Below, piece after piece: positions 13,585-25,600 of a stretch of DNA of 64,000 nucleotides. This DNA is from Taudactylus pleione. Taxonomy: Eukaryota; Chordata; Amphibia; Anura; Myobatrachidae. The notes beneath the pieces are model-generated. The model was not told where the DNA came from. It did no database searches and saw only the letters and a program-made list of their open reading frames with translations. How positions within the stretch are numbered: the stretch's first letter is position 1; each line of letters starts with the position of its first letter. The stretch covers positions 1-64,000 of the forward strand of contig JAUIMM010001245.1 in NCBI GenBank assembly GCA_031769625.1, read 5' to 3'. The position numbers and the translations under genes were made by a program.

Positions 13585-16500
13585 TCAGCGCTGGCAGCGA
13601 GGAGAGGAAACAGTAGTCAGCGCTGGCAGTGAGGAGAGGAGGAGACAGTTGTCAGCGCTGGCAGCGAGGAGAGGAGACAGTTGTCAGCGCTGGCAGTGAG
13701 GTGAGGAGACAGTTGTCAGCGCTGGCAGTGAGGTGAGGAGACAGTTGTCAGCACTGGCAGTGAGGGGAGGAGACAGTAGTCAGTGCTGGCAGTGAGGGGA
13801 GGAGACAGTTGTCAGCGCTGGCAGTGAGGAGAGGAGGAGACAGTTGTCAGCGCTGGCAGCGAGAGGAGGAGACAGTTGTCAGCGCTGGCAGTGAGGACAG
13901 GAGGAGACACTTGTCAGCGCTGGCAGCAAGGAGAGGAAACAGTAGTCAGCGCTGGCAGTGGGAGGAGGAGACAGTTGTCAGCGCTGGCAGTGAGGTGAGG
14001 AGACAGTTGTCAGCGCTGGCAGCGAGAGGAGACGGTTGTCAGCGCTGGCAGTGAGGTGAGGAGACAGTTGTCAGCGCTGGCAGCGAGAGGAGGAGACAGT
14101 TGTCAGCGCTGGCAGTGAGGAGAGGAGGAGACAGTTGTCAGCGCTGGCAGTGAGGGGAGGAGACAGTTGTCATCGCTGGCAGCGAGAGGAGGGGACAGTT
14201 GTCAGCGCTGGCAGCGAGAGGAGGAGACAGTTGTCAGCGCTGGCAGTGAGTAGAGGAGGAGACAGTTGTCAGCGCTGGCAGCGAGGAGAGGAAACAGTAG
14301 TCAGCGCTGGCAGTGAGGAGAGGAGGAGACAGTTGTCAGCGCTGGCAGCGAGGAGAGGAGAAAGTTATCAGCGCTGGCAGCGAGAGGAGGAGACAGTTGT
14401 CAGCGCTGGCAGTGAGGAGAGGAAACAGTTGTCAGCGCTGGCAGTGAAGAGAGGAGGAGACAGTTGTCAGCGCTGGCAGCAAGGAGAGGAAACAGTAGTC
14501 AGCGCTGGCAGTGAGGAGAGGAGGAGACAGTTGTCAGCGCTGGCAGCGAGGAGAGAGACAGTTATCAGTGCTGGCAGCGAGAGGAGGAGACAGTTGTCAG
14601 CGCTGGCAGTGAGGAGAGGAAACAGTTGTCAGCGCTGGCAGTGAGGAGAGGAAGAGACAGTTGTCAGCGCTGGCAGCGAGGAGAGGAGATAGTTGTCAGC
14701 GCTGGCAGTGAGGAGAGGAAACAGTTGTCAGCGCTGGCTGTGAGGAGAGGAGGAGACAGTTGTCAGCGCTGGCAGTGAGGAGAGGAGGAGACAGTTGTCA
14801 GCGCTGGCAGTGAGGAGAGGAGGGGACAGTTGTCAGTGCTGGCAGCAAGGAGAGGAGACAGTTGTCAGCGCTGGCAGCGAGAGGATGAGACAGTTGTCAG
14901 CGCTGGCAGCAAGGAGAGGAGACAGTTGTCAGCGCTGGCAGTGAGTAGAGGAGGAGACAGTTGTCAGCGCTGGCAGCGAGGAGAGGAGGAGACAGTTGTC
15001 AGCGCTGGCAGCGAGGAGAGGAAACAGTAGTCAGCGCTGGCAGTGAGGAGAGGAGGAGACAGTTGTCAGCGCTGGCAGTGAGGAGAGGAGGAGACAGTTG
15101 TCAGCGCTGGCAGCGAGGAGAGGAGACAGTTGTCAGCGCTGGCAGTGAGGAGAGGAGGAGACAGTTGTCAGCGCTGGCAGCGAGGAGAGGAAACAGTAGT
15201 CAGCGCTGGCAGTGAGGAGAGAAGGAGACAGTTGTCAGCGCTAGCAGTGAGGAGAGGAGGAGACAGTTGTCAGCGCTGGGAGTGAGGAGAGGAAACAGTT
15301 GTCAGCGCTGGCAGTGAGGAGAGGAGGAGACAGTTGTCAGCGCTGGCAGTGAGGTGAGGAGACAGTTGTCAGCGCTGGCTGTGAGGAGAGGAGGAGACAG
15401 TTGTCAGCGCTGGCGGAGAGGAGAGGAGGAGACAGTTGTCAGCGCTGGCAGTGAGGAGAGGAGGGGACAGTTGTCAGCGCTGGCAGCGAGGAGAGGAAAC
15501 AGTAGTCAGCGCTGGCAGTGAGGAGAGGAGGAGACAGTTGTCAGCGCTGGCAGTGAGGAGAGGAGGAGACAGTTGTCAGCGCTGGCAGCGAGGAGAGGAG
15601 ACAGTTGTCAGCGCTGGCAGTGAGGAGAGGAGGAGACAGTTGTCAGCGCTGGCAGCGAGGAGAGGAAACAGTAGTCAGCGCTGGCAGTGAGGAGAGGAGG
15701 AGACAGTTGTCAGCGCTGGCAGCGAGGAGAGGAGACAGTTGTCAGCGCTGGGAGTGAGGTGAGGAGACAGTTGTCAGCGCTGGCAGTGAGGTGAGGAGAC
15801 AGTTGTCAGCACTGGCAGTGAGGGGAGAAGACAGTAGTCAGTGCTGGCAGTGAGGGGAGGAGACAGTTGTCAGCGCTGGCAGTGAGGAGAGGAGGAGACA
15901 GTTGTCAGCGCTGGCAGCGAGAGGAGGAGACAGTTGTCAGCGCTGGCAGTGAGGAGAGGAGGAGACACTTGTCAGCGCTGGCAGCAAGGAGAGGAAACAG
16001 TAGTCAGCGCTGGCAGTGAGAGGAGGAGACAGTTATCAGCGCTGGCAGTGAGGTGAGGAGACAGTTGTCAGCGCTGGCAGCGAGAGGAGACGGTTGTCAG
16101 CGCTGGCAGTGAGGTGAGGAGACAGTTGTCAGAGCTGGCAGCGAGAGGAGGAGACAGTTGTCAGCGCTGGCAGTGAGGAGAGGAGGAGACAGTTGTCAGC
16201 GCTGGCAGTGAGGGGAGGAGACAGTTGTCAGCGCTGGCAGCGAGAGGAGGAGACAGTTGTCAGCGCTGGCAGTGAGTAGAGGAGGAGACAGTTGTCAACG
16301 CTGGCAGCGAGGAGAGGAAACAGTAGTCAGCGCTGGCAGTGAGGAGAGGAGGAGACAGTTGTCAGCGCTGGCAGCGAGGAGAGGAGACAGTTGTCAGCGC
16401 TGGCAGTGAGGAGAGGAAACAGTTGTCAGCGCTGGCAGTGAGGAGAGGAGGAGACAGTTGTCAGCGCTGGCAGCAAGGAGAGGAAACAGTAGTCAGCGCT

Positions 16501-19500
16501 GGCAGCGAGGAGAGAGACAGTTGTCAGCGCTGGCAGCGAGGAGAGGAAACAGTAGTCAGCGCTGGCAGTGAGGAGAGGAGGAGACAGTTGTCAGCGCTGG
16601 CAGCGAGGAGAGGAGACAGTTGTCAGCGCTGGCAGTGAGGTGAGGAGACAGTTGTCAGCGCTGGCAGTGAGGTGAGGAGACAGTTGTCAGCACTGGCAGT
16701 GAGGGGAGGAGACAGTAGTCAGTGCTGGCAGTGAGGGGAGGAGACAGTTGTCAGCGCTGGCAGTGAGGAGAGGAGGAGACAGTTGTCAGCGCTGGCAGCG
16801 AGAGGAGGAGACAGTTGTCAGCGCTGGCAGTGAGGACAGGAGGAGACACTTGTCAGCGCTGGCAGCAAGGAGAGGAAACAGTAGTCAGCGCTGGCAGTGG
16901 GAGGAGGAGACAGTTGTCAGCGCTGGCAGTGAGGTGAGGAGACAGTTGTCAGCGCTGGCAGCGAGAGGAGACGGTTGTCAGCGCTGGCAGTGAGGTGAGG
17001 AGACAGTTGTCAGCGCTGGCAGCGAGAGGAGGAGACAGTTGTCAGCGCTGGCAGTGAGGAGAGGAGGAGACAGTTGTCAGCGCTGGCAGTGAGGGGAGGA
17101 GACAGTTGTCATCGCTGGCAGCGAGAGGAGGGGACAGTTGTCAGCGCTGGCAGCGAGAGGAGGAGACAGTTGTCAGCGCTGGCAGTGAGTAGAGGAGGAG
17201 ACAGTTGTCAGCGCTGGCAGCGAGGAGAGGAAACAGTAGTCAGCGCTGGCAGTGAGGAGAGGAGGAGACAGTTGTCAGCGCTGGCAGCGAGGAGAGGAGA
17301 AAGTTATCAGCGCTGGCAGCGAGAGGAGGAGACAGTTGTCAGCGCTGGCAGTGAGGAGAGGAAACAGTTGTCAGCGCTGGCAGTGAAGAGAGGAGGAGAC
17401 AGTTGTCAGCGCTGGCAGCAAGGAGAGGAAACAGTAGTCAGCGCTGGCAGTGAGGAGAGGAGGAGACAGTTGTCAGCGCTGGCAGCGAGGAGAGAGACAG
17501 TTATCAGTGCTGGCAGCGAGAGGAGGAGACAGTTGTCAGCGCTGGCAGTGAGGAGAGGAAACAGTTGTCAGCGCTGGCAGTGAGGAGAGGAAGAGACAGT
17601 TGTCAGCGCTGGCAGCGAGGAGAGGAGATAGTTGTCAGCGCTGGCAGTGAGGAGAGGAAACAGTTGTCAGCGCTGGCAGTGGGGAGAGGAGGAGAAAGTT
17701 GTCAGCGCTGGCAGCGAGAGGAGTAGACAGTTGTCAGCGCTGGGAGTGAGGAGAGGAAACAGTTGTCAGCGCTGGCAGTGAGGAGAGGAGGAGACAGTTG
17801 TCAGCGCTGGCAGTGAGGTGAGGAGACAGTTGTCAGCGCTGGCTGTGAGGAGAGGAGGAGACAGTTGTCAGCGCTGGCAGTGAGGAGAGGAGGAGACAGT
17901 TGTCAGCGCTGGCAGTGAGGAGAGGAGGGGACAGTTGTCAGTGCTGGCAGCAAGGAGAGGAGACAGTTGTCAGCGCTGGCAGCGAGAGGATGAGACAGTT
18001 GTCAGCGCTGGCAGCAAGGAGAGGAGACAGTTGTCAGCGCTGGCAGTGAGTAGAGGAGGAGACAGTTGTCAGCGCTGGCAGCGAGGAGAGGAGGAGACAG
18101 TTGTCAGCGCTGGCAGCGAGGAGAGGAAACAGTAGTCAGCGCTGGCAGTGAGGAGAGGAGGAGACAGTTGTCAGCGCTGGCAGTGAGGAGAGGAGGAGAC
18201 AGTTGTCAGCGCTGGCAGCGAGGAGAGGAGACAGTTGTCAGCGCTGGCAGTGAGGAGAGGAGGAGACAGTTGTCAGCGCTGGCAGCGAGGAGAGGAAACA
18301 GTAGTCAGCGCTGGCAGTGAGGAGAGAAGGAGACAGTTGTCAGCGCTAGCAGTGAGGAGAGGAGGAGACAGTTGTCAGCGCTGGGAGTGAGGAGAGGAAA
18401 CAGTTGTCAGCGCTGGCAGTGAGGAGAGGAGGAGACAGTTGTCAGCGCTGGCAGTGAGGTGAGGAGACAGTTGTCAGCGCTGGCTGTGAGGAGAGGAGGA
18501 GACAGTTGTCAGCGCTGGCGGTGAGGAGAGGAGGAGACAGTTGTCAGCGCTGGCAGTGAGGAGAGGAGGGGACAGTTGTCAGCGCTGGCAGCGAGGAGAG
18601 GAAACAGTAGTCAGCGCTGGCAGTGAGGAGAGGAGGAGACAGTTGTCAGCGCTGGCAGTGAGGAGAGGAGGAGACAGTTGTCAGCGCTGGCAGCGAGGAG
18701 AGGAGACAGTTGTCAGCGCTGGCAGTGAGGAGAGGAGGAGACAGTTGTCAGCGCTGGCAGCGAGGAGAGGAAACAGTAGTCAGCGCTGGCAGTGAGGAGA
18801 GGAGGAGACAGTTGTCAGCGCTGGCAGCGAGGAGAGGAGACAGTTGTCAGCGCTGGGAGTGAGGTGAGGAGACAGTTGTCAGCGCTGGCAGTGAGGTGAG
18901 GAGACAGTTGTCAGCACTGGCAGTGAGGGGAGAAGACAGTAGTCAGTGCTGGCAGTGAGGGGAGGAGACAGTTGTCAGCGCTGGCAGTGAGGAGAGGAGG
19001 AGACAGTTGTCAGCGCTGGCAGCGAGAGGAGGAGACAGTTGTCAGCGCTGGCAGTGAGGAGAGGAGGAGACACTTGTCAGCGCTGGCAGCAAGGAGAGGA
19101 AACAGTAGTCAGCGCTGGCAGTGAGAGGAGGAGACAGTTATCAGCGCTGGCAGTGAGGTGAGGAGACAGTTGTCAGCGCTGGCAGCGAGAGGAGACGGTT
19201 GTCAGCGCTGGCAGTGAGGTGAGGAGACAGTTGTCAGAGCTGGCAGCGAGAGGAGGAGACAGTTGTCAGCGCTGGCAGTGAGGAGAGGAGGAGACAGTTG
19301 TCAGCGCTGGCAGTGAGGGGAGGAGACAGTTGTCAGCGCTGGCAGCGAGAGGAGGAGACAGTTGTCAGCGCTGGCAGTGAGTAGAGGAGGAGACAGTTGT
19401 CAACGCTGGCAGCGAGGAGAGGAAACAGTAGTCAGCGCTGGCAGTGAGGAGAGGAGGAGACAGTTGTCAGCGCTGGCAGCGAGGAGAGGAGACAGTTGTC

Positions 19501-19628
19501 AGCGCTGGCAGTGAGGAGAGGAAACAGTTGTCAGCGCTGGCAGTGAGGAGAGGAGGAGACAGTTGTCAGCGCTGGCAGCAAGGAGAGGAAACAGTAGTCA
19601 GCGCTGGCAGCGAGGAGAGAGACAGTTG
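13585..19628. repeat. 2,939/3,105-bp tandem duplication of satellite block
   Basis: Copy 1 (about 13585-16523) and copy 2 (about 16524-19628) share the same order of variants. The offset is 2,939 bp up to about 14.74 kb and 3,105 bp after it. The difference is a 166-bp segment present in copy 2 (about 17677-17842) and missing from copy 1 at about 14738. Diagnostic variants in both are the CATCGCTGG unit, the GGAGAAAGTTATC unit and AGTGAAGAGAGG. A more diverged relative lies at about 3.05-6.5 kb, so this higher-order pattern predates the tandem pair. Confidence 0.82.
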
Positions 19629-22600
19629 TCAGCGCTGGCAGCGAGGAGAGGAAACAGTAGTCAGCGCTGGCAGTGAGGAGAGGAGGAGACAGTTGTAAGC
19701 GCTGGCAGCGAGGAGAGGAGACAGTTGTCAGCGCTGGCAGTGAGGTGAGGAGACAGTTGTCAGCGCTGGCAGTGAGGTGAGGAGACAGTTGTCAGCACTG
19801 GCAGTGAGGGGAGGAGACAGTAGTCAGTGCTGGCAGTGAGGGGAGGAGACAGTTGTCAGCGCTGGCAGTGAGGAGAGGAGGAGACAGTTGTCAGCGCTGG
19901 CAGCGAGAGGAGGAGACAGTTGTCAGCGCTGGCAGTGAGGAGAGGAGGAGACACTTGTCAGCGCTGGCAGCAAGGAGAGGAAACAGTAGTCAGCGCTGGC
20001 AGTGAGAGGAGGAGACAGTTGTCAGCGCTGGCAGTGAGGTGAGGAGACAGTTGTCAGCGCTGGCAGCGAGAGGAGACGGTTGTCAGCGCTGGCAGTGAGG
20101 TGAGGAGACAGTTGTCAGCGCTGGCAGCGAGAGGAGGAGACAGTTGTCAGCGCTGGCAGTGAGGAGAGGAGGAGACAGTTGTCAGCGCTGGCAGTGAGGG
20201 GAGGAGACAGTTGTCAGCGCTGGCAGCGAGAGGAGGAGACAGTTGTCAGCGCTGGCAGCGAGAGGAGGAGACAGTTGTCAGCGCTGGCAGTGAGTAGAGG
20301 AGGAGACAGTTGTCAGCGCTGGCAGCGAGGAGAGGAAACAGTAGTCAGCGCTGGCAGTGAGGAGAGGAGGAGACAGTTGTCAGCGCTGGCAGCGAGGAGA
20401 GGAGACAGTTATCAGCGCTGGCAGCGAGAGGAGGAGACAGTTGTCAGCGCTGGCAGTGAGGAGAGGAAACAGTTGTCAGCGCTGGCAGTGAGGAGAGGAA
20501 ACAGTTGTCAGCGCTGGCAGTGAGGAGAGGAGGAGACAGTTGTCAGCGCTGGCAGTAAGGAGTGGAAACAGTAGTCAGCGCTGGCAGTGAGGAGAGGAGG
20601 AGACAGTTGTCAGCGCTGGCAGCGAGGAGAGAGACAGTTATCAGCGCTGGCAGCGAGAGGAGGAGACAGTTGTCAGCGCTGGCAGTGAGGAGAGGAAACA
20701 GTTGTCAGCGCTGGCAGTGAGGAGAGGAGGAGACAGTTGTCAGCGCTGGCAGTGAGGAGAGGAGGAGACAGTTATCAGCGCAGGCAGCGAGGAGAGGAGA
20801 CAGTTGTCAGCGCTGGCAGCGAGAGGAGGAGACAGTTGTCAGCGCTGGCAGCGAGAGGAGGAGACAGTTGTCAGCGCTGGCAGTGAGGAGAGGAAACAGT
20901 AGTCAGCGCTGGCAGTGAGGAGAGGAGGAGACAGTTGTCAGCGCTGGCAGTGAGGAGAGCAAACAGTTGTCAGCGCTGGCAGTGAGGAGAGGAGGAGACA
21001 GTTGTCAGCACTGGCAGTGAGGTGAGGAGACAGTTGTCAGCGCTGGCAGTGAGGAGAGGAGGAGACAGTTGTCAGCGCTGGCAGCGAGAGGAGGAGACAG
21101 TTGTCAGCGCTGGCAGTGAGGAGAGGAGGAGACACTTGTCAGCGCTGGCAGTGTGGAGAGGAGGAGATAGTTGTCAGCGCTGGCAGTGAGGAGAGGAGAC
21201 AGTTGTCAGCGCTGGCAGTGAGGGGAGGAGACAGTTGTCAGCGCTGGCAGCGAGAGGAGGAGACAGTTGTCAGCGCTGGCAGCGAGAGGAGGAGCCAGTT
21301 GTCAGCGCTGGCAGTGAGGAGAGGAGGAGACAGTTGTCAGCGCTGGCAGCGAGGAGAGGAGACAGTTGTCAGCGCTGGCAGTGAGGAGAGGAGGAGACAG
21401 TTGTCAGCGCTGGCAGCGAGGAGAGGAAACAGTAGTCAGCGCTGGCAGTGAGGAGAGGAGGAGACAGTTGTCAGCGCTGGCAGTGAGGAGAGGAGGAGAC
21501 AGTTGTCAGCGCTGGCAGGGAGGAGAGGAGACAGTTGTCAGCGCTGGCAGCGAGAGGAGGAGACAGTTGTCAGCGCTGGCAGTGAGGAGAGGAAACAGTT
21601 GTCAGCGCTGGCAGTGAGGAGAGGAGGAGACAGTTGTCAGCGCTGGCAGTGAGGAGAGGAGGAGATAGTTGTCAGCGCTGGCAGCGAGGAGAGGAGACAG
21701 TTGTCAGCACTGGCAGTGAGGAGAGGAAACAGTTGTCAGCGCTGGCAGTGAGGAGAGGATGAAACAGTTGTCAGCGCTGGCAGTGAGGAAAGGAGGAGAC
21801 AGTTGTCAGCGCTGGCAGCAAGGAGAGGAGACAGTTGTCAGCGCTGGCAGTGAGGAGAGGAGGAGACAGTTGTCAGCGCTGGCAGCGAGGAGAGGAGACA
21901 GTTGTCAGCGCTGGCAGTGAGGAGAGGAAACAGTTGTCAGCGCTGGCAGTGAGGAGAGGAAACAGTTGTCAGCGCTGGCAGTGGGGAGAGGAGGAGAAAG
22001 TTGTCAGCGCTGGCAGCGAGAGGAGTAGACAGTTGTCAGCGCTGGGAGTGAGGAGAGGAAACAGTTGTCAGCGCTGGCAGTGAGGAGAGGAGGAGACAGT
22101 TGTCAGCGCTGGCAGTGAGATGAGGAGGAGACAGTTGTCAGCGCTGGCAGTGAGGAGAGGAGGGGACAGTTGTCAGCGCTGGCAGCAAGGAGAGGAGACA
22201 GTTGTCAGCGCTGGCAGCGAGAGGAGGAGACAGTTGTCAGCGCTGGCAGTGAGGAGAGGAGGAGGCAGTTGTCAGCGCTGGCAGTGAGGAGAGGAGACAG
22301 TTGTCAGCGCTGGCAGTGAGGGGAGGAGACAGTAGTCAGCGCTGGCAGCGAGAGGAGGAGACAGTTGTCAGCGCTGGCAGCGAGAGGAGGAGACAGTTGT
22401 CAGCGCTGGCAGCGAGGAGAGGAGACAGTTGTCAGCGCTGGCAGTGAGTAGAGGAGGAGACAGTTGTCAGCGCTGGCAGCGAGGAGAGGAAACAGTAGTC
22501 AGCGCTGGCAGTGAGGAGATGAGAAGACAGTTGTCAGCGCTGGCAGTGAGGAGAGGAGACAGTTGTCAGCGCTGGCAGTGAGGTGAGGAGACAGTTGTCA

Positions 22601-25600
22601 GCGCTGGCAGTGAGGTGAGGAGACAGTTGTCAGCACTGGCAGTGAGGGGAGGAGACAGTAGTCAGTGCTGGCAGTGAGGGGAGGAGACAGTTGTCAGCGC
22701 TGGCAGTGAGGAGAGGAGGAGACAGTTGTCAGCGCTGGCAGCGAGAGGAGGAGACAGTTGTCAGCGCTGGCAGTGAGGAGAGGAGGAGACACTTGTCAGC
22801 GCTGGCAGCAAGGAGAGGAAACAGTAGTCAGCGCTGGCAGTGAGAGGAGGAGACAGTTGTCAGCGCTGGCAGTGAGGTGAGAAGACAGTTGTTAGCGCTG
22901 GCAGCGAGAGGAGACGGTTGTCAGCGCTGGCAGTGAGGTGAGGAGACAGTTGTCAGCGCTGGCAGCGAGAGGAGGAGACAGTTGTCAGCGCTGGCAGTGA
23001 GGAGAGGAGGAGACAGTTGTCAGCGCTGGCAGTGAGGGGAGGAGACAGTTGTCAGCGCTGGCAGCGAGAGGAGGAGACAGTTGTCAGCGCTGGCAGCGAG
23101 AGGAGGAGACAGTTGTCAGCGCTGGCAGTGAGGAGAGGAGGAGACTGTTGTCATCGCTGGCAGCGAGGAGAGGAGACAGTTGTCAGCGCTGGCAGTGAGG
23201 AGAGGAGGAGACAGATGTCAGCGCTGGCAGCGAGGAGAGGAAACAGTAGTCAGCGCGGGCAGTGAGGAGAGGAGGAGAGAGTTGTCAGCGCTGGCAGTGA
23301 GGAGAGGAGGAGACAGTTGTCAGCGCTGGCAGCGAGGAGAGGATACAGTTGTCAGCGCTGGCAGCGAGAGGAGGAGACAGTTGTCAGCGCTGGCAGTGAG
23401 GAGAGGAAACAGTTGTCAGCACTGGCAGTGAGGAGAGGAGGAGACAGTTGTCAGCGCTGGCAGTGAGGAGAGGAGGAGACAGTTGTCAGCGCTGGCAGCG
23501 AGGAGAGGAGACAGTTGTCAGCGCTGGCAGTGAGGAGAGGAAACAGTTGTCAGCGCTGGCAGTGAGGAAAGGAGGAGACAGTTGTCAGCGCTGGCAGCGA
23601 GGAGAGGAGACAGTTGTCAGCGCTGGCAGTGAGGAGAGGAAACAGTTGTCAGCGCTGGCAGTGAGGAGAGGAGGAGACAGTTGTCAGCGCTGGCAGCGAG
23701 GAGAGGAGACAGTTGTCAGCGCTGGAAGTGAGGAGAGGAAACAGTTGTCAGCGCTGGCAGTGAGGAGAGGAGGAGACAGTAGTTAGCACTGGCAGTGAGG
23801 AGAGGAGGAGACAGTTGTCAGCGCTGGCAGCGAGGAGAGGAGATAGTTGTCAGCGCTGGCAGTGAGGAGAGGAAACAGTTGTCAGCGCTGGCAGTGAGGA
23901 GAGGAGGAGAAAGTTGTCAGCTCTGGCAACGAGAGGAGGAGACAGTTGTCAGCGCTGGGAGAGAGGAGAGGAAACAGTTGTCAGCGCTGGCAGTGAGGAG
24001 AGGAGGAGACAGTTGTCAGCGCTGGCAGTGAGGTGAGGAGACAGTTGTCAGCACTGGCAGCGAGAGGAGGAGACAGTTGTCAGCGCTGGCAGTGAGGAGA
24101 GGAGGAGACAGTTGTCAGCGCTGGCAGTGAGGAGAGGAGGAAACAGTTGTCAGCGCTGGCAGCAAGGAGAGGAGACAGTTGTCAGCGCTGGCAGTGAGGA
24201 GAGGAGGAGACAGTTGTCAGCGCTGGCAGCGAGGAGAGGAGACAGTTGTCAGCGCTGGCAGTGAGGAGAGGAGGAGACAGTTGTCAGCGCTGGCAGCGAA
24301 GAGAGGAAACAGTAGTAAGCGCTGGCAGTGAGGAGAGGAGGAGACAGTTGTCAGCGCTGGCAGTGAGGAGAGGAGGAGACAGTTGTCAGCGCTGGCAGCG
24401 AGGAGAGGAGACAGTTGTCAGCGCTGGCGGTGAGGAGAGGAGGAGACAGTTGTCAGCGCTGGCAGCGAGGAGTGGAAACAGTAGTCAGCGCTGGCAGTGA
24501 GGAGAGGAGGAGACAGTTGTCAGCGCTGGCAGCGAGGAGAGGAGACAGTTGTCAGCGCTGGCAGTGAGGTGAGGAGACAGTTGTCAGCGCTGGCAGTGAG
24601 GTGAGGAGACAGTTGTCAGCGCTGGCAGTGAGGGGAGGAGACAGTAGTCAGTGCTGGCAGTGAGGGGAGGAGACAGTTGTCAGTGCTGGCAGTGAGTAGA
24701 GGAGGAGACAGTTGTCAGCGCTGGCAGCGAGAGGAGGAGACAGTTGTCAGCGCTGACAGTGAGGAGAGGAGGAGACACTTGTCAGCGCTGGCAGCAAGGA
24801 GAGGAAACAGTAGTCAGCGCTGGCAGTAAGGAGAGGAGGAGACAGTTGTCAGCGCTGGCAGCGAGGAGAGGAGACAGTTGTCAGCGCTGGCAGTGAGGAG
24901 AGGAGGAGACAGTTGTCAGCGCTGGCAGCGAAGAGAGGAAACAGTAGTAAGCGCTGGCAGTGAGGAGAGGAGGAGACAGTTGTCAGCGCTGGCAGTGAGG
25001 AGAGGAGGAGACAGTTGTCAGCGCTGGCAGCGAGGAGAGGAGACAGTTGTCAGCGCTGGCAGTGAGGAGAGGAGGAGACAGTTGTCAGCGCTGGCAGCGA
25101 GGAGTGGAAACAGTAGTCAGCGCTGGCAGTGAGGAGAGGAGGAGACAGTTGTCAGCGCTGGCAGCGAGGAGAGGAGACAGTTGTCAGCGCTGGCAGTGAG
25201 GTGAGGAGACAGTTGTCAGCGCTGGCAGTGAGTTGAGGAGACAGTTGTCAGCGCTGGCAGTGAGGGGAGGAGGAGACAGTTGTCAGCGCTGGCAGCGAGA
25301 GGAGGAGACAGTTGTCAGCGCTGGCAGTGAGGAGAGGAGGAGACACTTGTCAGCGCTGGCAGCAAGGAGAGGAAACAGTAGTCAGCGCTGGCAGTGAGGG
25401 GAGGAGACAGTTGGCAGTGCTGGCAGTGAGTAGAGGAGGAGACAGTTGTCAGCGCTGGCAGCGAGAGGAGGAGACAGTTGTCAGCGCTGGCAGTGAGGAG
25501 AGGAGGAGACACTTGTCAGCGCTGGCAGCAAGGAGAGGAAACAGTAGTCAGCGCTGGCAGTGAGGAGAGGAGGAGACAGTTGTCAGCGCTGGCAGCGAGG

